Positions 20,225 through 28,247 of a stretch of DNA of 50,345 nt are shown piece by piece. The notes below the pieces were generated by a model, which worked only from the letters and a program-made list of their open reading frames with translations, was not told the origin of the DNA and ran no database searches. The stretch lies in contig SVLR01000016.1 of assembly GCA_015067785.1 (NCBI GenBank), forward strand, positions 1 to 50,345, written 5' to 3'. Made by a program: the position numbers and the translations under genes. The stretch's first letter is position 1. Every line of letters starts with the position of its first letter. The stretch comes from Oscillospiraceae bacterium (GTDB taxonomy: Bacteria > Bacillota > Clostridia > Oscillospirales > Oscillospiraceae).

Positions 20225-20714
20225 CGAGATCATCTCCACGCTATATGATATGGTGCGCGACGCACGGGCAATGCCCCTTGCTGCTGACAAGTGCATTCTG
20301 GAACGGGACAAGGTCCTGGATATGCTGGATGAAGTTATTGCTCAGCTTCCCGTTGAGCTGAAGCAAGCTCGTACCATCGTCGAGTCCCGTAACGAGCTGA
20401 TTGGTCAAGCTCGCCGTGAGGCAGAAAATATCATCCGTAAAGCACAGGATGAGGCTGCGCAGAAGCTCTCCGAAGAAGCAATCTACGTAGAGGCTAAGCG
20501 GCAGTGTCAAGAAATGGTCCTTAGGACTCAGGCCCGTATGACTGAGCTCCGCAGAGCAAGCAACGAATATATGGATGACGCGCTCCGCCGCACAGAGGAA
20601 GCCATTGCCGCTTCTCTGGAGGACGTCAAGGATACTCGAGCCAAATTCAAGGCGCTTGCAGAGGCTCAGGAGAAACGAGCCGCCAATGACGCAACAACTG
20701 ACGAAAATGCGTAA
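20205..20714 (+). CDS. coiled-coil protein of unknown function (DivIVA/ATP-synthase-B-like)
   Basis: 169-aa protein dominated by long amphipathic helices rich in Glu, Arg, Ala and Gln, without a membrane segment. The pattern resembles DivIVA-type or F-type ATPase b-subunit-like coiled coils that annotation pipelines often label ATPase. No catalytic motif is visible. AAGGAGG precedes ATG 20205, which lies inside the end of coaD; it therefore belongs to the uvrC-rsmD-coaD transcript. Scaffold or polar-localisation functions are possible but unproven. Confidence 0.75.
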   Translation: MNEQNIDEIISTLYDMVRDARAMPLAADKCILERDKVLDMLDEVIAQLPVELKQARTIVESRNELIGQARREAENIIRKAQDEAAQKLSEEAIYVEAKRQCQEMVLRTQARMTELRRASNEYMDDALRRTEEAIAASLEDVKDTRAKFKALAEAQEKRAANDATTDENA

Positions 20715-20718
20715 AGAG

Positions 20719-20752
20719 AAAAGCAGCTCAGTCTCACTTGAGCTGCTTTTTT
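20719..20752 (+). terminator. intrinsic terminator after the coaD operon
   Basis: AAGCAGCTCA pairs with TGAGCTGCTT around an 8-nt loop, followed by TTTT. Confidence 0.9.
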
Positions 20753-20772
20753 GAAAATAAGGAGGATATGCT

Positions 20773-22467
20773 ATGAATTATATGGACCGTTATGCCTTTT
20801 GGTGCAGCGCCGACTTGCCGGAGGCTGTTCTTGCTGAGCTGGAAGAGATAAAGAACAATGAAGAAGAAATGAAGGGAAGATTCTCCTCCGACCTGCAGTT
20901 CGGCACCGCTGGCATGCGCGGTATTATGGGGATAGGCAGCAACCGGCTGAATGTCTATACTGTCCGTCGCGCGGCGCAGGGTATGGCAGCCTGGCTGTCC
21001 GGTACTCCGCTTCCAAAGCGGGCTGCCATCGGGTATGACAGCCGCCATCATTCTGAGGATTTTGCCAATGTATGTGCTGTTGCCTTTGCGGAGGCCGGTA
21101 TCAAAACCTATCTGTTTGATCGTTTGGCACCCACACCGATGCTCTCCTTTGCAGTGCGTGAATTGGGCTGTGGTTGTGGCATCGTAATTTCCGCCAGCCA
21201 TAACGCAGGCGAATATAACGGTGTAAAGTGCTATGGACCCGATGGCTGTCAAATGACAGATGCGCCTGCTGCCATCGTAACGGAGACAATTGCCAATATT
21301 CCGTACTTTGTTCCCGAGGAGAAATCTTTTACAGAGTTTATGCAGGAGGGACTTATCGAATATATCGGTCAGGAGCTGTGGGAGAAATATTATACGACAG
21401 TCCTCAATGAAGCGGTTGCTCCGGATCTAATCCAAAAGTCCGGTCTGAACATCGTATATACCCCCTTGTGTGGCACCGGTAACGAGCCCGTTCGCGAGGT
21501 GCTGGGCAGATTGGGCGTTGGTATTACTGTTGTAGACTGTCAGGAGAAGCCTGACGGCGACTTTAAGACCTGTGAATATCCAAACCCAGAGACGGATGCC
21601 GCACTCAACGAAAGCTACAAGGTAGCTGCTACAGTGCCTTGTGATGTAATCCTCGGTACTGACCCTGACTGTGACCGCGTTGCCATTGCTGTTCCTACTG
21701 AAAATGGGTATGTGAAGATCTCAGGCAACGAGCTGGGCTGCCTGCTCCTTGATTATATACTGAAGGCACGCAGCGAGAAGGGCAATATTCCTGCTGGTGC
21801 AATTACTGTACGCAGCCTGGTGTCCTCACCGTTGGCAGACCGAATCGCAGAGCATTACGGTGTTGAGATGAAGGCTGTGCTTACAGGCTTTAAGTATATC
21901 GGTGGAGAGATCCTCGCTTTGGAGGAAGCAGGGGAGGAGCACCGGTTTATCTTCGGCTTCGAGGAAAGCTGCGGCTACCTGAAGGGCACCTATGCCCGTG
22001 ATAAGGATGCTGTGGTTGCTTCTATGCTTGTTTGCGAGTTGGCAGCTTACTGCCGCCTGCAGGGTAAGTCCATTTTAGATGCTATGAATGAGCTTTATGC
22101 TACCTATGGTTACTACCTTGCCCATGTAACAAGCGTAGAGTTGACCGGAGCAGATGCAATGGAAAAGGCCGCAAAGATTATGGCAGACCTTCGCAGCAAT
22201 ACTCCGGAAGCGATCGGTGACTACAGCATTACAAAAATCAATGATTACGGCACTCGTAACTCAAAAAATTTGCAGACGGGCGAGACCTTGCCGATCTGTT
22301 TGCCTAAATCCAATGTGTTGGAGCTGATTTTGGGTGATAAGGGAAGCGTGATCGCGCGCCCCTCAGGCACCGAGCCCAAGGTCAAGTTCTATTATACCGC
22401 AGTCGCCTCCGATAAAGCAACTGCCGCCCAGCAGATCTCAGCAATGAGAAAGCAGATAGAAGGCTAA
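20773..22467 (+). CDS. phosphoglucomutase/phosphomannomutase (alpha-D-phosphohexomutase)
   Basis: 564-aa enzyme interconverting hexose 1- and 6-phosphates. The active-site loop is VISASHN, with the phosphoserine at Ser142. The metal loop is GTDPDCDRVA, the sugar-binding loop is GFEESCGY and the phosphate-binding loop is RPSGTEPK. Length and order match the Bacillus PgcA type. GGAGGATATGCT precedes the ATG. It lies between two strong terminators and is probably monocistronic. Confidence 0.93.
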   Translation: MNYMDRYAFWCSADLPEAVLAELEEIKNNEEEMKGRFSSDLQFGTAGMRGIMGIGSNRLNVYTVRRAAQGMAAWLSGTPLPKRAAIGYDSRHHSEDFANVCAVAFAEAGIKTYLFDRLAPTPMLSFAVRELGCGCGIVISASHNAGEYNGVKCYGPDGCQMTDAPAAIVTETIANIPYFVPEEKSFTEFMQEGLIEYIGQELWEKYYTTVLNEAVAPDLIQKSGLNIVYTPLCGTGNEPVREVLGRLGVGITVVDCQEKPDGDFKTCEYPNPETDAALNESYKVAATVPCDVILGTDPDCDRVAIAVPTENGYVKISGNELGCLLLDYILKARSEKGNIPAGAITVRSLVSSPLADRIAEHYGVEMKAVLTGFKYIGGEILALEEAGEEHRFIFGFEESCGYLKGTYARDKDAVVASMLVCELAAYCRLQGKSILDAMNELYATYGYYLAHVTSVELTGADAMEKAAKIMADLRSNTPEAIGDYSITKINDYGTRNSKNLQTGETLPICLPKSNVLELILGDKGSVIARPSGTEPKVKFYYTAVASDKATAAQQISAMRKQIEG

Positions 22468-22479
22468 TATCATATTTTT

Positions 22480-22514
22480 AATACCCGGGTAATTGCTCCC
22501 GGGTATTTTTTTTT
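22480..22514 (+). terminator. intrinsic terminator after the phosphohexomutase gene
   Basis: AATACCCGGG and CCCGGGTATT form a 10-bp stem around an 8-nt loop, followed by a long T run. Confidence 0.93.
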
Positions 22515-22550
22515 GCCTGCTGCAATAGTATGTATCGAAAGGGGAGATGG

Positions 22551-22967
22551 ATGGTGAAAAAACAACCATATTTAACTGCCAGCAAATCAGCAAAACCGGT
22601 CATTGCGATCGCAATCGGCAGTTTCATAAGTCTGGGGGTAACATTTCTATTATCGATGATACTGGCATCTATGGTCTCATCAGGGAAAATACCACCGGAG
22701 GCGATTGGGAGCACCGTTTGGCCAGTCCAATTTATCTCGTGTACGATGGGGTGTATCGTTGCAACAGCAATGGCTGGAAATATGCCAGCGATCGTATCTG
22801 CTGTAAGTGCTGCAGTATATCTATTTGCACTGTTGGCAGGAAATATACTGCTTATGAACGGAAATATGAAAGGGATCGGTTCCGGTATTTTTGCGATCCT
22901 ATGCGGTGCATTCGTTCCAATTGCCATACGTTTATTTAGGCAAAGGGGGAGAGGTACATCCAGGTGA
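22551..22967 (+). CDS. TIGR04086-type (YrzE-like) small membrane protein
   Basis: 138-aa protein with four hydrophobic segments (roughly residues 16-38, 57-79, 83-101 and 108-128) after a short basic N-terminus. Pattern and length resemble the TIGR04086/YrzE membrane-protein family of Clostridia and Bacilli, whose function is unknown. AAGGGGAG lies just upstream of ATG 22551; GTG 22554 is an alternative start. No partner gene such as a SCIFF peptide is seen nearby. Confidence 0.7.
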   Translation: MVKKQPYLTASKSAKPVIAIAIGSFISLGVTFLLSMILASMVSSGKIPPEAIGSTVWPVQFISCTMGCIVATAMAGNMPAIVSAVSAAVYLFALLAGNILLMNGNMKGIGSGIFAILCGAFVPIAIRLFRQRGRGTSR

Positions 22968-23183
22968 TATGAAATGCAAATTGTGCAAAATAGACAATAA
23001 GTTTTTACCTATGTAACGGCAGCAAATATCGTCCGTTACTGTAATACCTATATGTTGTGCTTTGCACAGGAATCTATCCCCTACATTTGCACAGCAAGCA
23101 GAAACAGACAAAGCATTATAAGTTTCGTTACCAAAGTTTACATAACGATGTTTACATAAAATTGGGCATAATTTACAAAAATG

Positions 23184-23246
23184 ACGCAGTGCGTGCATTG
23201 TGCCTTGCTTTTTCTCGCATATTGATGTATAGTAAACACACTGCGT
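23184..23246. repeat. inverted repeat flanking a promoter
   Basis: ACGCAGTG at 23184-23191 and CACTGCGT at 23239-23246 are exact inverted copies placed just upstream of the -35 and near the transcription start of the promoter between them. This could be a pair of operator half-sites or a chance repeat. Confidence 0.4.
23205..23233 (+). promoter_or_regulatory. candidate sigma-A promoter upstream of a membrane protein and xerD
   Basis: TTGCTT, 17-nt spacer, TATAGT. Spacing is ideal, the -10 matches 5/6 and the -35 begins with TTG. Confidence 0.55.
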
Positions 23247-23334
23247 AACTATACCGCCGTCTGTTTATTGCATATTCGCTCGAATATACATCTTTTGTGA
23301 ATGAATATACAACGATTCAGTGTGGTGAATATTT

Positions 23335-23829
23335 ATGCAAAGGACAAATAAGACATCCTTCGCGTTGCTTCTACTGATTTTTTTCTGGTGTGTGGGTGCT
23401 TCGCTTGGGATCTTGATCGCAAACAGGAATGTTGATACTCTGGTAGGCTTTCTTCGCATGGTGTATCCAAGAGACGGCTATGTGGTTGCGTTCTCCGGAA
23501 TTCTGCCGATTCTTGCCGTGTACCTTGCGTGTTGTCTTCGTTTACCGTGGCTTATATTGCCTATCCTTTTTCTAAAGTCTATTACAGACTCGGTTATTTT
23601 GATGGGAATCGTAACAGCGTTCGGGAGCGCGGCCTGGCTTGCCGGCAGCTTTCTCCTGTTTTCGGATAACATCTCCACGGTGTTTCTTCTTTACTTTGCA
23701 GGGAAATGCCTGACAGAGCGTTCACAAACGCACACTGCGTGTTTCTTATCTGTTCTAATTGCAATAGCTGTAGCGGTATTATTTGATTGCTTCTGTATTT
23801 CACCGTACTTTGCAGCTTTGCTCCTATAA
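23335..23829 (+). CDS. polytopic membrane protein in the spoIIM position
   Basis: 164-aa protein, almost entirely hydrophobic, with about five transmembrane segments and no soluble domain. No family motif is recognised with certainty. In several clostridia the gene just upstream of this xer recombinase is spoIIM, which has a similar size and membrane topology; this may be a divergent SpoIIM, but that is inference from position. The ribosome site is weak (GGTG). The gap to the recombinase gene is 22 bp. Confidence 0.6.
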   Translation: MQRTNKTSFALLLLIFFWCVGASLGILIANRNVDTLVGFLRMVYPRDGYVVAFSGILPILAVYLACCLRLPWLILPILFLKSITDSVILMGIVTAFGSAAWLAGSFLLFSDNISTVFLLYFAGKCLTERSQTHTACFLSVLIAIAVAVLFDCFCISPYFAALLL

Positions 23830-23851
23830 TCTATAGAAAGGTTATCACACA

Positions 23852-24733
23852 ATGTTGGACTTGATTCACGCCTACGAGAATTACCTCACAAAGGTGAAAA
23901 AGGCATCTACAAATACAACAGCCTCCTACACCCGGGACATCCGGCAGTATGCCGATTGGCTCCACAGTCAGAAGGTTGAAATCATAGATGCTCAGCAAGT
24001 AAATATCGCAGGCTATCTGTCTTACTTAGAGCGCAGCGGTCGCTCAGGGGCCACGCTTTCCCGCGCGGTTGCAGGGCTTCGCAATTTCTACTCCTATTTG
24101 GTTTCCTCCGGCTTCGTGGAGAAGACCCCGGTTGTGAACATTCAGATAGATAGGGGAGAGAAGAAGCTCCCTCAAGTCCTTACCGGCCGCGAGATCGAAC
24201 TTTTACTTTCCCAACCTGTATGTGTGGATGCAAAAGGGTTTCGGGATAAGGCAATGCTGGAGCTGCTCTACGCTACCGGTATGCGCGTAACTGAGCTAAT
24301 CGATCTGGATATCGATGATTATAATCATGACTTAGGCATTATTAAGTGCCACGGCACGAAAAAGACAAGGGCAATCCCGCTTTATCCCACAGCTGTTCGT
24401 GCTTTGAATGCTTACATTCGCGACCATCGGAACGGGATGCTTGCTGACCCTGAGGAGACTGCGCTATTTGTGAATGTCAGCGGCAGCCGTATGAGCCGTC
24501 AGGGCTTCTGGAAGATACTAAAGCACTATCAAGATACTGCGCATATCGAAAAAGAGATCACTCCTCATACGCTTCGCCACAGCTTCGCAGTCCATCTTTT
24601 GGAGAATGGTGCCGACCTCGGCTCGCTTCAGGAGCTGATGGGGCACAGTGATATCTCTTCTACTCAGCTTTACACGCAAATGGTCAATCAGAAGTTGAAA
24701 TCTGTTTATTCTAAATGTCATCCCAAAGCATAA
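23852..24733 (+). CDS. xerD: tyrosine recombinase, XerD type
   Basis: 293-aa site-specific recombinase of the chromosome-dimer-resolution type. The catalytic set is complete: Arg145 (TGMRVTEL), Lys170 (CHGTKK), His239 and Arg242 (HTLRHSF), His265 (LMGHSDI), and the nucleophile Tyr274 (TQLYTQM). The N-terminal SAM-like core-binding domain covers about residues 1-90. Size and motif wording fit XerD/XerC housekeeping enzymes rather than phage integrases. GAAAGG precedes the ATG. A terminator follows. Confidence 0.9.
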   Translation: MLDLIHAYENYLTKVKKASTNTTASYTRDIRQYADWLHSQKVEIIDAQQVNIAGYLSYLERSGRSGATLSRAVAGLRNFYSYLVSSGFVEKTPVVNIQIDRGEKKLPQVLTGREIELLLSQPVCVDAKGFRDKAMLELLYATGMRVTELIDLDIDDYNHDLGIIKCHGTKKTRAIPLYPTAVRALNAYIRDHRNGMLADPEETALFVNVSGSRMSRQGFWKILKHYQDTAHIEKEITPHTLRHSFAVHLLENGADLGSLQELMGHSDISSTQLYTQMVNQKLKSVYSKCHPKA

Positions 24734-24771
24734 AAAGGTCTATCGTGCCATAAGGGCAGATAGACCTTTTT
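24732..24771. terminator. bidirectional terminator between xerD and pfkA
   Basis: AAAAAGGTCTATC and GATAGACCTTTTT form a 13-bp stem, T-rich on both strands, between convergent genes. Confidence 0.9.
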
Positions 24772-24780
24772 ATTATGCAA

Positions 24781-25752
24781 TTAAATACCGGTCATTGCGG
24801 CAAGAACATCCGTTTCCAGCTGAAGGGGGATTTTCTGACGGGAAAGGCCTTCGGAAATATCAATATCTACGAAGCCACCCTGATCTGTACAAATAACACG
24901 GTTTGTTTTGCCTGCGCGCAAAAGCTCTACAGCAAGATAACCCATCTTTGTGGCATTAACACGGTCACGGGCAGTGGGCGTACCGCCGCGCTGAATATGG
25001 CCGAGAACAGTCACACGGGGATCTAAGTCCAGCGCTGCATGGATTTGATTTGCAATTTCAGCGCCGGAGCCAGCACCTTCAGCCACAACAATCATATAGT
25101 GGGTAAAGCCGTTAAGGCGGGCTTGGCGGATCTTTTCAACCACATCCCGTTGAAGATCGATAGGGGACTCTGGAACAAGAACTGCTGTTGCACCAACGGC
25201 AAGACCTACATACATTGCGAGATAGCCAGCATTTCTGCCCATAACCTCTACCACGGAGCAGCGCTCATGGGACTGCATTGTGTCGCGAAGTCTGTCGATG
25301 CAATCGATGGCCGTATTGGCAGCCGTATCGAAGCCGATGGAGTAATTGGTGCAGCAAATATCATTGTCGATGGTAGCGGGTATGCAGACCACATTGACAC
25401 CGCATTTAGACAGTGCCTGGGCACCGCGGAAGGTACCGTCACCGCCAATGGCAACAATACCATCAAGACCGAGGAATTTACAGGTGGAGGCAGCCTTTTT
25501 CTGTCCTTCTTCTGTCATAAACTCCTTGCTACGTGCAGTATAGAGGACCGTGCCACCACGATTAATGATATGAGAGATCTTCTTTTCGTCTAAACGGATC
25601 ACATCTGCGTGGATCAGTCCGTTGTACCCGCGCAAAATGCCGTAGCACTCAATTCCGTGATAAAGTGCAGTACGCACAACAGCGCGCACTGCGGCGTTCA
25701 TACCCGGTGCATCGCCGCCGCTGGTAAGTACGCCGATTCTTTTAATACTCAT
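24781..25752 (-). CDS. pfkA: ATP-dependent 6-phosphofructokinase
   Basis: 323-aa glycolytic enzyme. Motifs are the nucleotide-binding GVLTSGGDAPGMN, the catalytic TIDND (PATIDNDI), GGDGTFRGA and MGRNAGYLAMYV. Length is that of the allosteric bacterial PfkA type. Two consecutive ATG codons start the gene; the second (25752) has the better 5-base spacing from GGAGG, though 25755 is possible. It is monocistronic between a terminator and its own leader. Confidence 0.95.
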   Translation of the reverse strand: MSIKRIGVLTSGGDAPGMNAAVRAVVRTALYHGIECYGILRGYNGLIHADVIRLDEKKISHIINRGGTVLYTARSKEFMTEEGQKKAASTCKFLGLDGIVAIGGDGTFRGAQALSKCGVNVVCIPATIDNDICCTNYSIGFDTAANTAIDCIDRLRDTMQSHERCSVVEVMGRNAGYLAMYVGLAVGATAVLVPESPIDLQRDVVEKIRQARLNGFTHYMIVVAEGAGSGAEIANQIHAALDLDPRVTVLGHIQRGGTPTARDRVNATKMGYLAVELLRAGKTNRVICTDQGGFVDIDISEGLSRQKIPLQLETDVLAAMTGI

Positions 25753-25823
25753 CATAGCCTCCGTGTTAAAATAATCAAAATTTATCTATAATATAACACA
25801 TAACAGGAGAAATGTAAAGCTTA

Positions 25824-26636
25824 TTATTGAAGTCGTAATTCCCAAAAAGCGACTGCAGAAGCCGCAGCTACATTGAGGGAATCCACATTGTGCGCCATAG
25901 GGATGCAGACGGTGAAGTCTGCGTTATCGATTACATTTTGCTTGAGTCCGTCACCCTCAGTGCCAAGAATGATCGCAAGCTTTCTTTCTGCCTTCAAAGC
26001 AGGGTCGTCCATAGAAACAGCATCCTCACGGAGCGCCATTGCAACAGTTTTGAAGCCGTTTTCTTTTAAAAATGGAGTGATTTGCGTGTTTTTATCAGGA
26101 AAATATGCCCAGGGAATTTGGAAAACAGTGCCCATACTGACACGGACAGCACGACGACATAAAGGGTCGCAGCAGGAATGGGTTAGAAGTACGCCGTCCA
26201 TACCGAGGGCCGCTGCGCTGCGGAAAATAGCGCCGATATTTGTAGAATCCACGATGCCGTCCAGTACTGCAAGCCGACTGGCATTGTGGCATATTTCAAT
26301 AGCTGAGAGGGGAGTGGGTCTGCGCATAGCACAGAGAACACCTCTTGTAAGCTGATAGCCAGTCAGCTGCTGCAATATCGCGCGTTCGGCAGTATATACC
26401 GGAATATCACGGCAGCGTGCGATGATTGGCTCACCGTCACCGGTAATGTGTTTATGCTCCATCAGAAGCGCGATAGGCGTACAGCCGGCATTCAGCGCGA
26501 GATGGATTACTTTTGGACTTTCAGCGATAAATATGCCTTTTTCCGGCTCTAATTTATTTCGCAGCTGCGTCTCTGTCAAACGGGCGAATATATCAATCTC
26601 AGGCGCAGTAATATCGTTGATTTCAATAATAGGCAT
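25824..26636 (-). CDS. RNA methyltransferase, SpoU/TrmH (SPOUT) family
   Basis: 270-aa protein with an N-terminal SpoU substrate-binding region (about residues 20-105) and a C-terminal knotted SPOUT domain. Conserved pieces are VLDGIVDSTNIGAIFRSAAA, ILGTEGDGL and CIPMAHNVDSLNVAAASAVA, which carry the three SpoU motifs. It should 2'-O-methylate an rRNA or tRNA ribose; the exact target cannot be read from the sequence. GAGGT precedes the ATG. Confidence 0.9.
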   Translation of the reverse strand: MPIIEINDITAPEIDIFARLTETQLRNKLEPEKGIFIAESPKVIHLALNAGCTPIALLMEHKHITGDGEPIIARCRDIPVYTAERAILQQLTGYQLTRGVLCAMRRPTPLSAIEICHNASRLAVLDGIVDSTNIGAIFRSAAALGMDGVLLTHSCCDPLCRRAVRVSMGTVFQIPWAYFPDKNTQITPFLKENGFKTVAMALREDAVSMDDPALKAERKLAIILGTEGDGLKQNVIDNADFTVCIPMAHNVDSLNVAAASAVAFWELRLQ

Positions 26637-26709
26637 TTTTTAACCTCAAATAGATGTTATTTGCAAATAATATACCACTATATATCCTAATTGTCTACAA
26701 AATTCATGA

Positions 26710-26738
26710 TTGACAATTTTGCGGTAAGAAGATATAAT
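26710..26738 (+). promoter_or_regulatory. perfect-consensus sigma-A promoter
   Basis: TTGACA, 17-nt spacer, TATAAT: both hexamers and the spacing match the consensus exactly. No open reading frame with a ribosome site follows; a structured, terminator-ended segment does. Predicted transcription start is about 26745. Confidence 0.85.
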
Positions 26739-26744
26739 CACCAC

Positions 26745-26910
26745 AGTAGCAGATGGTCTCGCTGCCGCACGAAAGTGCGGATGAGTTGCACTTCGATGTA
26801 GCCGTGACGAACGGGTGAATTATCACCAGCCATCTACTACACATAAAAGAGAGCGGTGCGTAATAACGCATAAATAGGCTGCAATCGCTTAGCCCGTGGG
26901 CGCTCTTTTT
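26745..26910 (+). ncRNA. probable structured non-coding RNA, about 166 nt
   Basis: A closing helix joins GTAG/AGATGG (26746-26756) to CCATCT/CTAC (26830-26840). Inside are four hairpins: CCGCAC-GAAA-GTGCGG (26765-26780, a GNRA tetraloop), GTTGCA with TGTAGC (26785-26802, G-U pairs), CCGT with ACGG (26802-26814) and GGTGA-ATTA-TCACC (26814-26827); the last three share edge bases, so some are alternatives. A second helix (26845-26855 with 26901-26910) encloses TGCGT-AATA-ACGCA and a GGCT/AGCC hairpin and ends in T residues. With the perfect promoter this looks like an abundant, independent RNA. I cannot assign it to a known class by eye; a raiA-type or other Rfam family remains possible. Confidence 0.7.
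26845..26910 (+). terminator. branched terminator of the ncRNA
   Basis: AAAAGAGAGCG (26845-26855) pairs with CGCTCTTTTT (26901-26910), the T tract forming the 3' arm, around two inner hairpins. It may be part of the mature RNA. Confidence 0.6.
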
Positions 26911-26919
26911 CATAGTAGT

Positions 26920-26985
26920 AAGCAACGCAAAGTATTTTGAGTGCTCACGCTCGTGAGTATTCTTGAAGGGCGTTGCTTATTTTTT
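26920..26985 (+). terminator. long hairpin followed by a T run
   Basis: AAGCAACGC (26920-26928) pairs with GCGTTGCTT (26970-26978). Inside, GAGTGCTCAC and GTGAGTATTC form a 10-bp stem with a GCTC loop. ATTTTTT follows. It is a strong intrinsic terminator, or a second small RNA, right after the ncRNA. Confidence 0.75.
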
Positions 26986-27055
26986 ATGCGTGTTAGCAAC
27001 ATCACAGCAGGTAAGTGCTTCCTTGTAAACTGCGCCGTCAAAGCTACAAAAAACG

Positions 27056-27085
27056 AACGCAACAAAATAAAAATTTTGTTGCGTT
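27056..27085. repeat. 13-bp perfect palindrome overlapping a -35 box
   Basis: AACGCAACAAAAT, loop AAAA, then its exact complement. The right arm contains the TTGCGT -35 hexamer of the next promoter. On the minus strand the stem is followed by TTTTTT, so it could also end leftward transcripts; an operator function is equally possible. Confidence 0.6.
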
Positions 27086-27107
27086 TAACTATATTATATG
27101 ATATAAT
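27079..27107 (+). promoter_or_regulatory. sigma-A promoter of the xerC-like gene
   Basis: TTGCGT, 17-nt spacer, TATAAT. The leader to the gene at 27223 is about 110 nt and contains an inverted repeat, TGCTTAAT (27121-27128) with ATTAAGCA (27172-27179). Confidence 0.7.
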
Positions 27108-27222
27108 ATAAACGACAAGGTGCTTAATCTGCGGATCATAGCCTGATTATACCATTTCTGCGTTTATCCTTATTAAGCATAATGTGTTGATATGCAACTA
27201 CTTATTTATGGAGGTTTTGATT

Positions 27223-28224
27223 ATGAAAAGATATTCGGACTGTCCGCAAGTTCTGCGGGATTTTCTTACTTATCACGAAACGATCAAAGGGCAATCCCAG
27301 CTTACTATTTCCGAATACTATTTGGATTTGCGTATGTTTCTGCGGTTTATGAAACTGATGCGCTGCGATATGCCGATTCATACTAAGCTGGACGAAATCG
27401 ACATCCGCGATATTGATATTCGGTTTATCGAATCAATCCGCACATCGGATCTCTTTGATTTTCTTTCTTATCTTGCCAACGACCGGACAGTCAATCCGGA
27501 ATCCGCTATGCCGGAATATGGCATTTCTCCTGCGTCCCGCGCCCGAAAGCTATCATCCATAAAGTCCTTCTTTAAGTACTTAACCGTTCGTACAAAGCAG
27601 CTTACAGAAAATCCTGCTGCTGATTTAGAATATCCGAAATTACGAAAGAGTCTGCCTAAATACTTGACTTTAGAGCAATCTGCTGCGCTATTAAAGGCTG
27701 TTTCCGGTCAAAATCAAGAACGGGATTATGCTATCTTAATGCTATTTTTAAGCTGTGGAATTCGTCGCAGCGAGCTTGTGGGACTAAATATGACGGATAT
27801 TTACGAGGATCGGATCCGCGTTGTCGGTAAAGGTAATAAAGAGCGTTTTGTATACTTTGGATCCTCTTGCCGCAAGGCCATTGATGCATACCTGCCCATC
27901 CGTCAAATGATGGTTTTAACCGATAATCGGGCGCTGTTTGGCTCCAGGAACGGCAATCGTATTAGTACAGATGCCGTTCACGCTCTTGTAAAGAAAGCAT
28001 TCCTAAAGGCCGGCTTGGATGCAACGCAATTTTCTGCCCATAAGCTGCGCCATACAGCGGCCACAATGATGCTCTCCGGCGGCGTAGATGTGAAAACCGT
28101 TCAGGAGGTCTTGGGACACGAAAATCTGAATACCACCCAAATTTACACCCATATTGAGAACACAGAGCTAAAAATTGCCGCGGAAGCCAATCCCATTTCC
28201 AAGCTAAAGCTCACCGATGATTGA
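27223..28224 (+). CDS. tyrosine recombinase/integrase, XerC-like
   Basis: 333-aa tyrosine recombinase with all catalytic residues: Arg181 (SCGIRRSEL), Lys203 (VVGKGNKER), His273 and Arg276 (HKLRHTAA), His299 (VLGHENL) and Tyr308 (TQIYTHI). It is about 40 aa longer than XerD at 23852, mostly in the N-terminal core-binding domain. GGAGG (27210-27214) fixes the start at 27223. No phage or transposon genes and no att duplication are seen beside it, so a chromosomal XerC-like role is more likely than a mobile-element integrase. Confidence 0.87.
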   Translation: MKRYSDCPQVLRDFLTYHETIKGQSQLTISEYYLDLRMFLRFMKLMRCDMPIHTKLDEIDIRDIDIRFIESIRTSDLFDFLSYLANDRTVNPESAMPEYGISPASRARKLSSIKSFFKYLTVRTKQLTENPAADLEYPKLRKSLPKYLTLEQSAALLKAVSGQNQERDYAILMLFLSCGIRRSELVGLNMTDIYEDRIRVVGKGNKERFVYFGSSCRKAIDAYLPIRQMMVLTDNRALFGSRNGNRISTDAVHALVKKAFLKAGLDATQFSAHKLRHTAATMMLSGGVDVKTVQEVLGHENLNTTQIYTHIENTELKIAAEANPISKLKLTDD

Positions 28225-28247
28225 TACAGTACCTCTCCCCTATTTGC

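Larger units (their letters stand above)
22968..23334 (+). other. 367-bp intergenic region: hairpin, promoter and flanking inverted repeat
   Basis: No convincing gene is seen. It holds a 7-bp hairpin (GTAACGG 23013-23019 with CCGTTAC 23033-23039) without a T run, a promoter at 23205-23233 and an 8-bp inverted repeat around that promoter. The 5' leader of the next gene would be about 95 nt. Confidence 0.6.

Noticed and set aside
22932..23198. 88-codon Cys-rich frame on the minus strand
   Set aside because: It overlaps the end of the TIGR04086-type gene, lacks a ribosome site, and its Cys content reflects base composition; no family pattern.
26704..26925. 73-codon minus-strand frame over the ncRNA
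   Set aside because: It is antisense to a perfect promoter and structured RNA; no ribosome site.
23852..28224. Two tyrosine recombinases as the ends of an integrated element
   Set aside because: Genes between them are housekeeping (pfkA, SpoU methyltransferase); no att duplication, phage or conjugation genes are seen.
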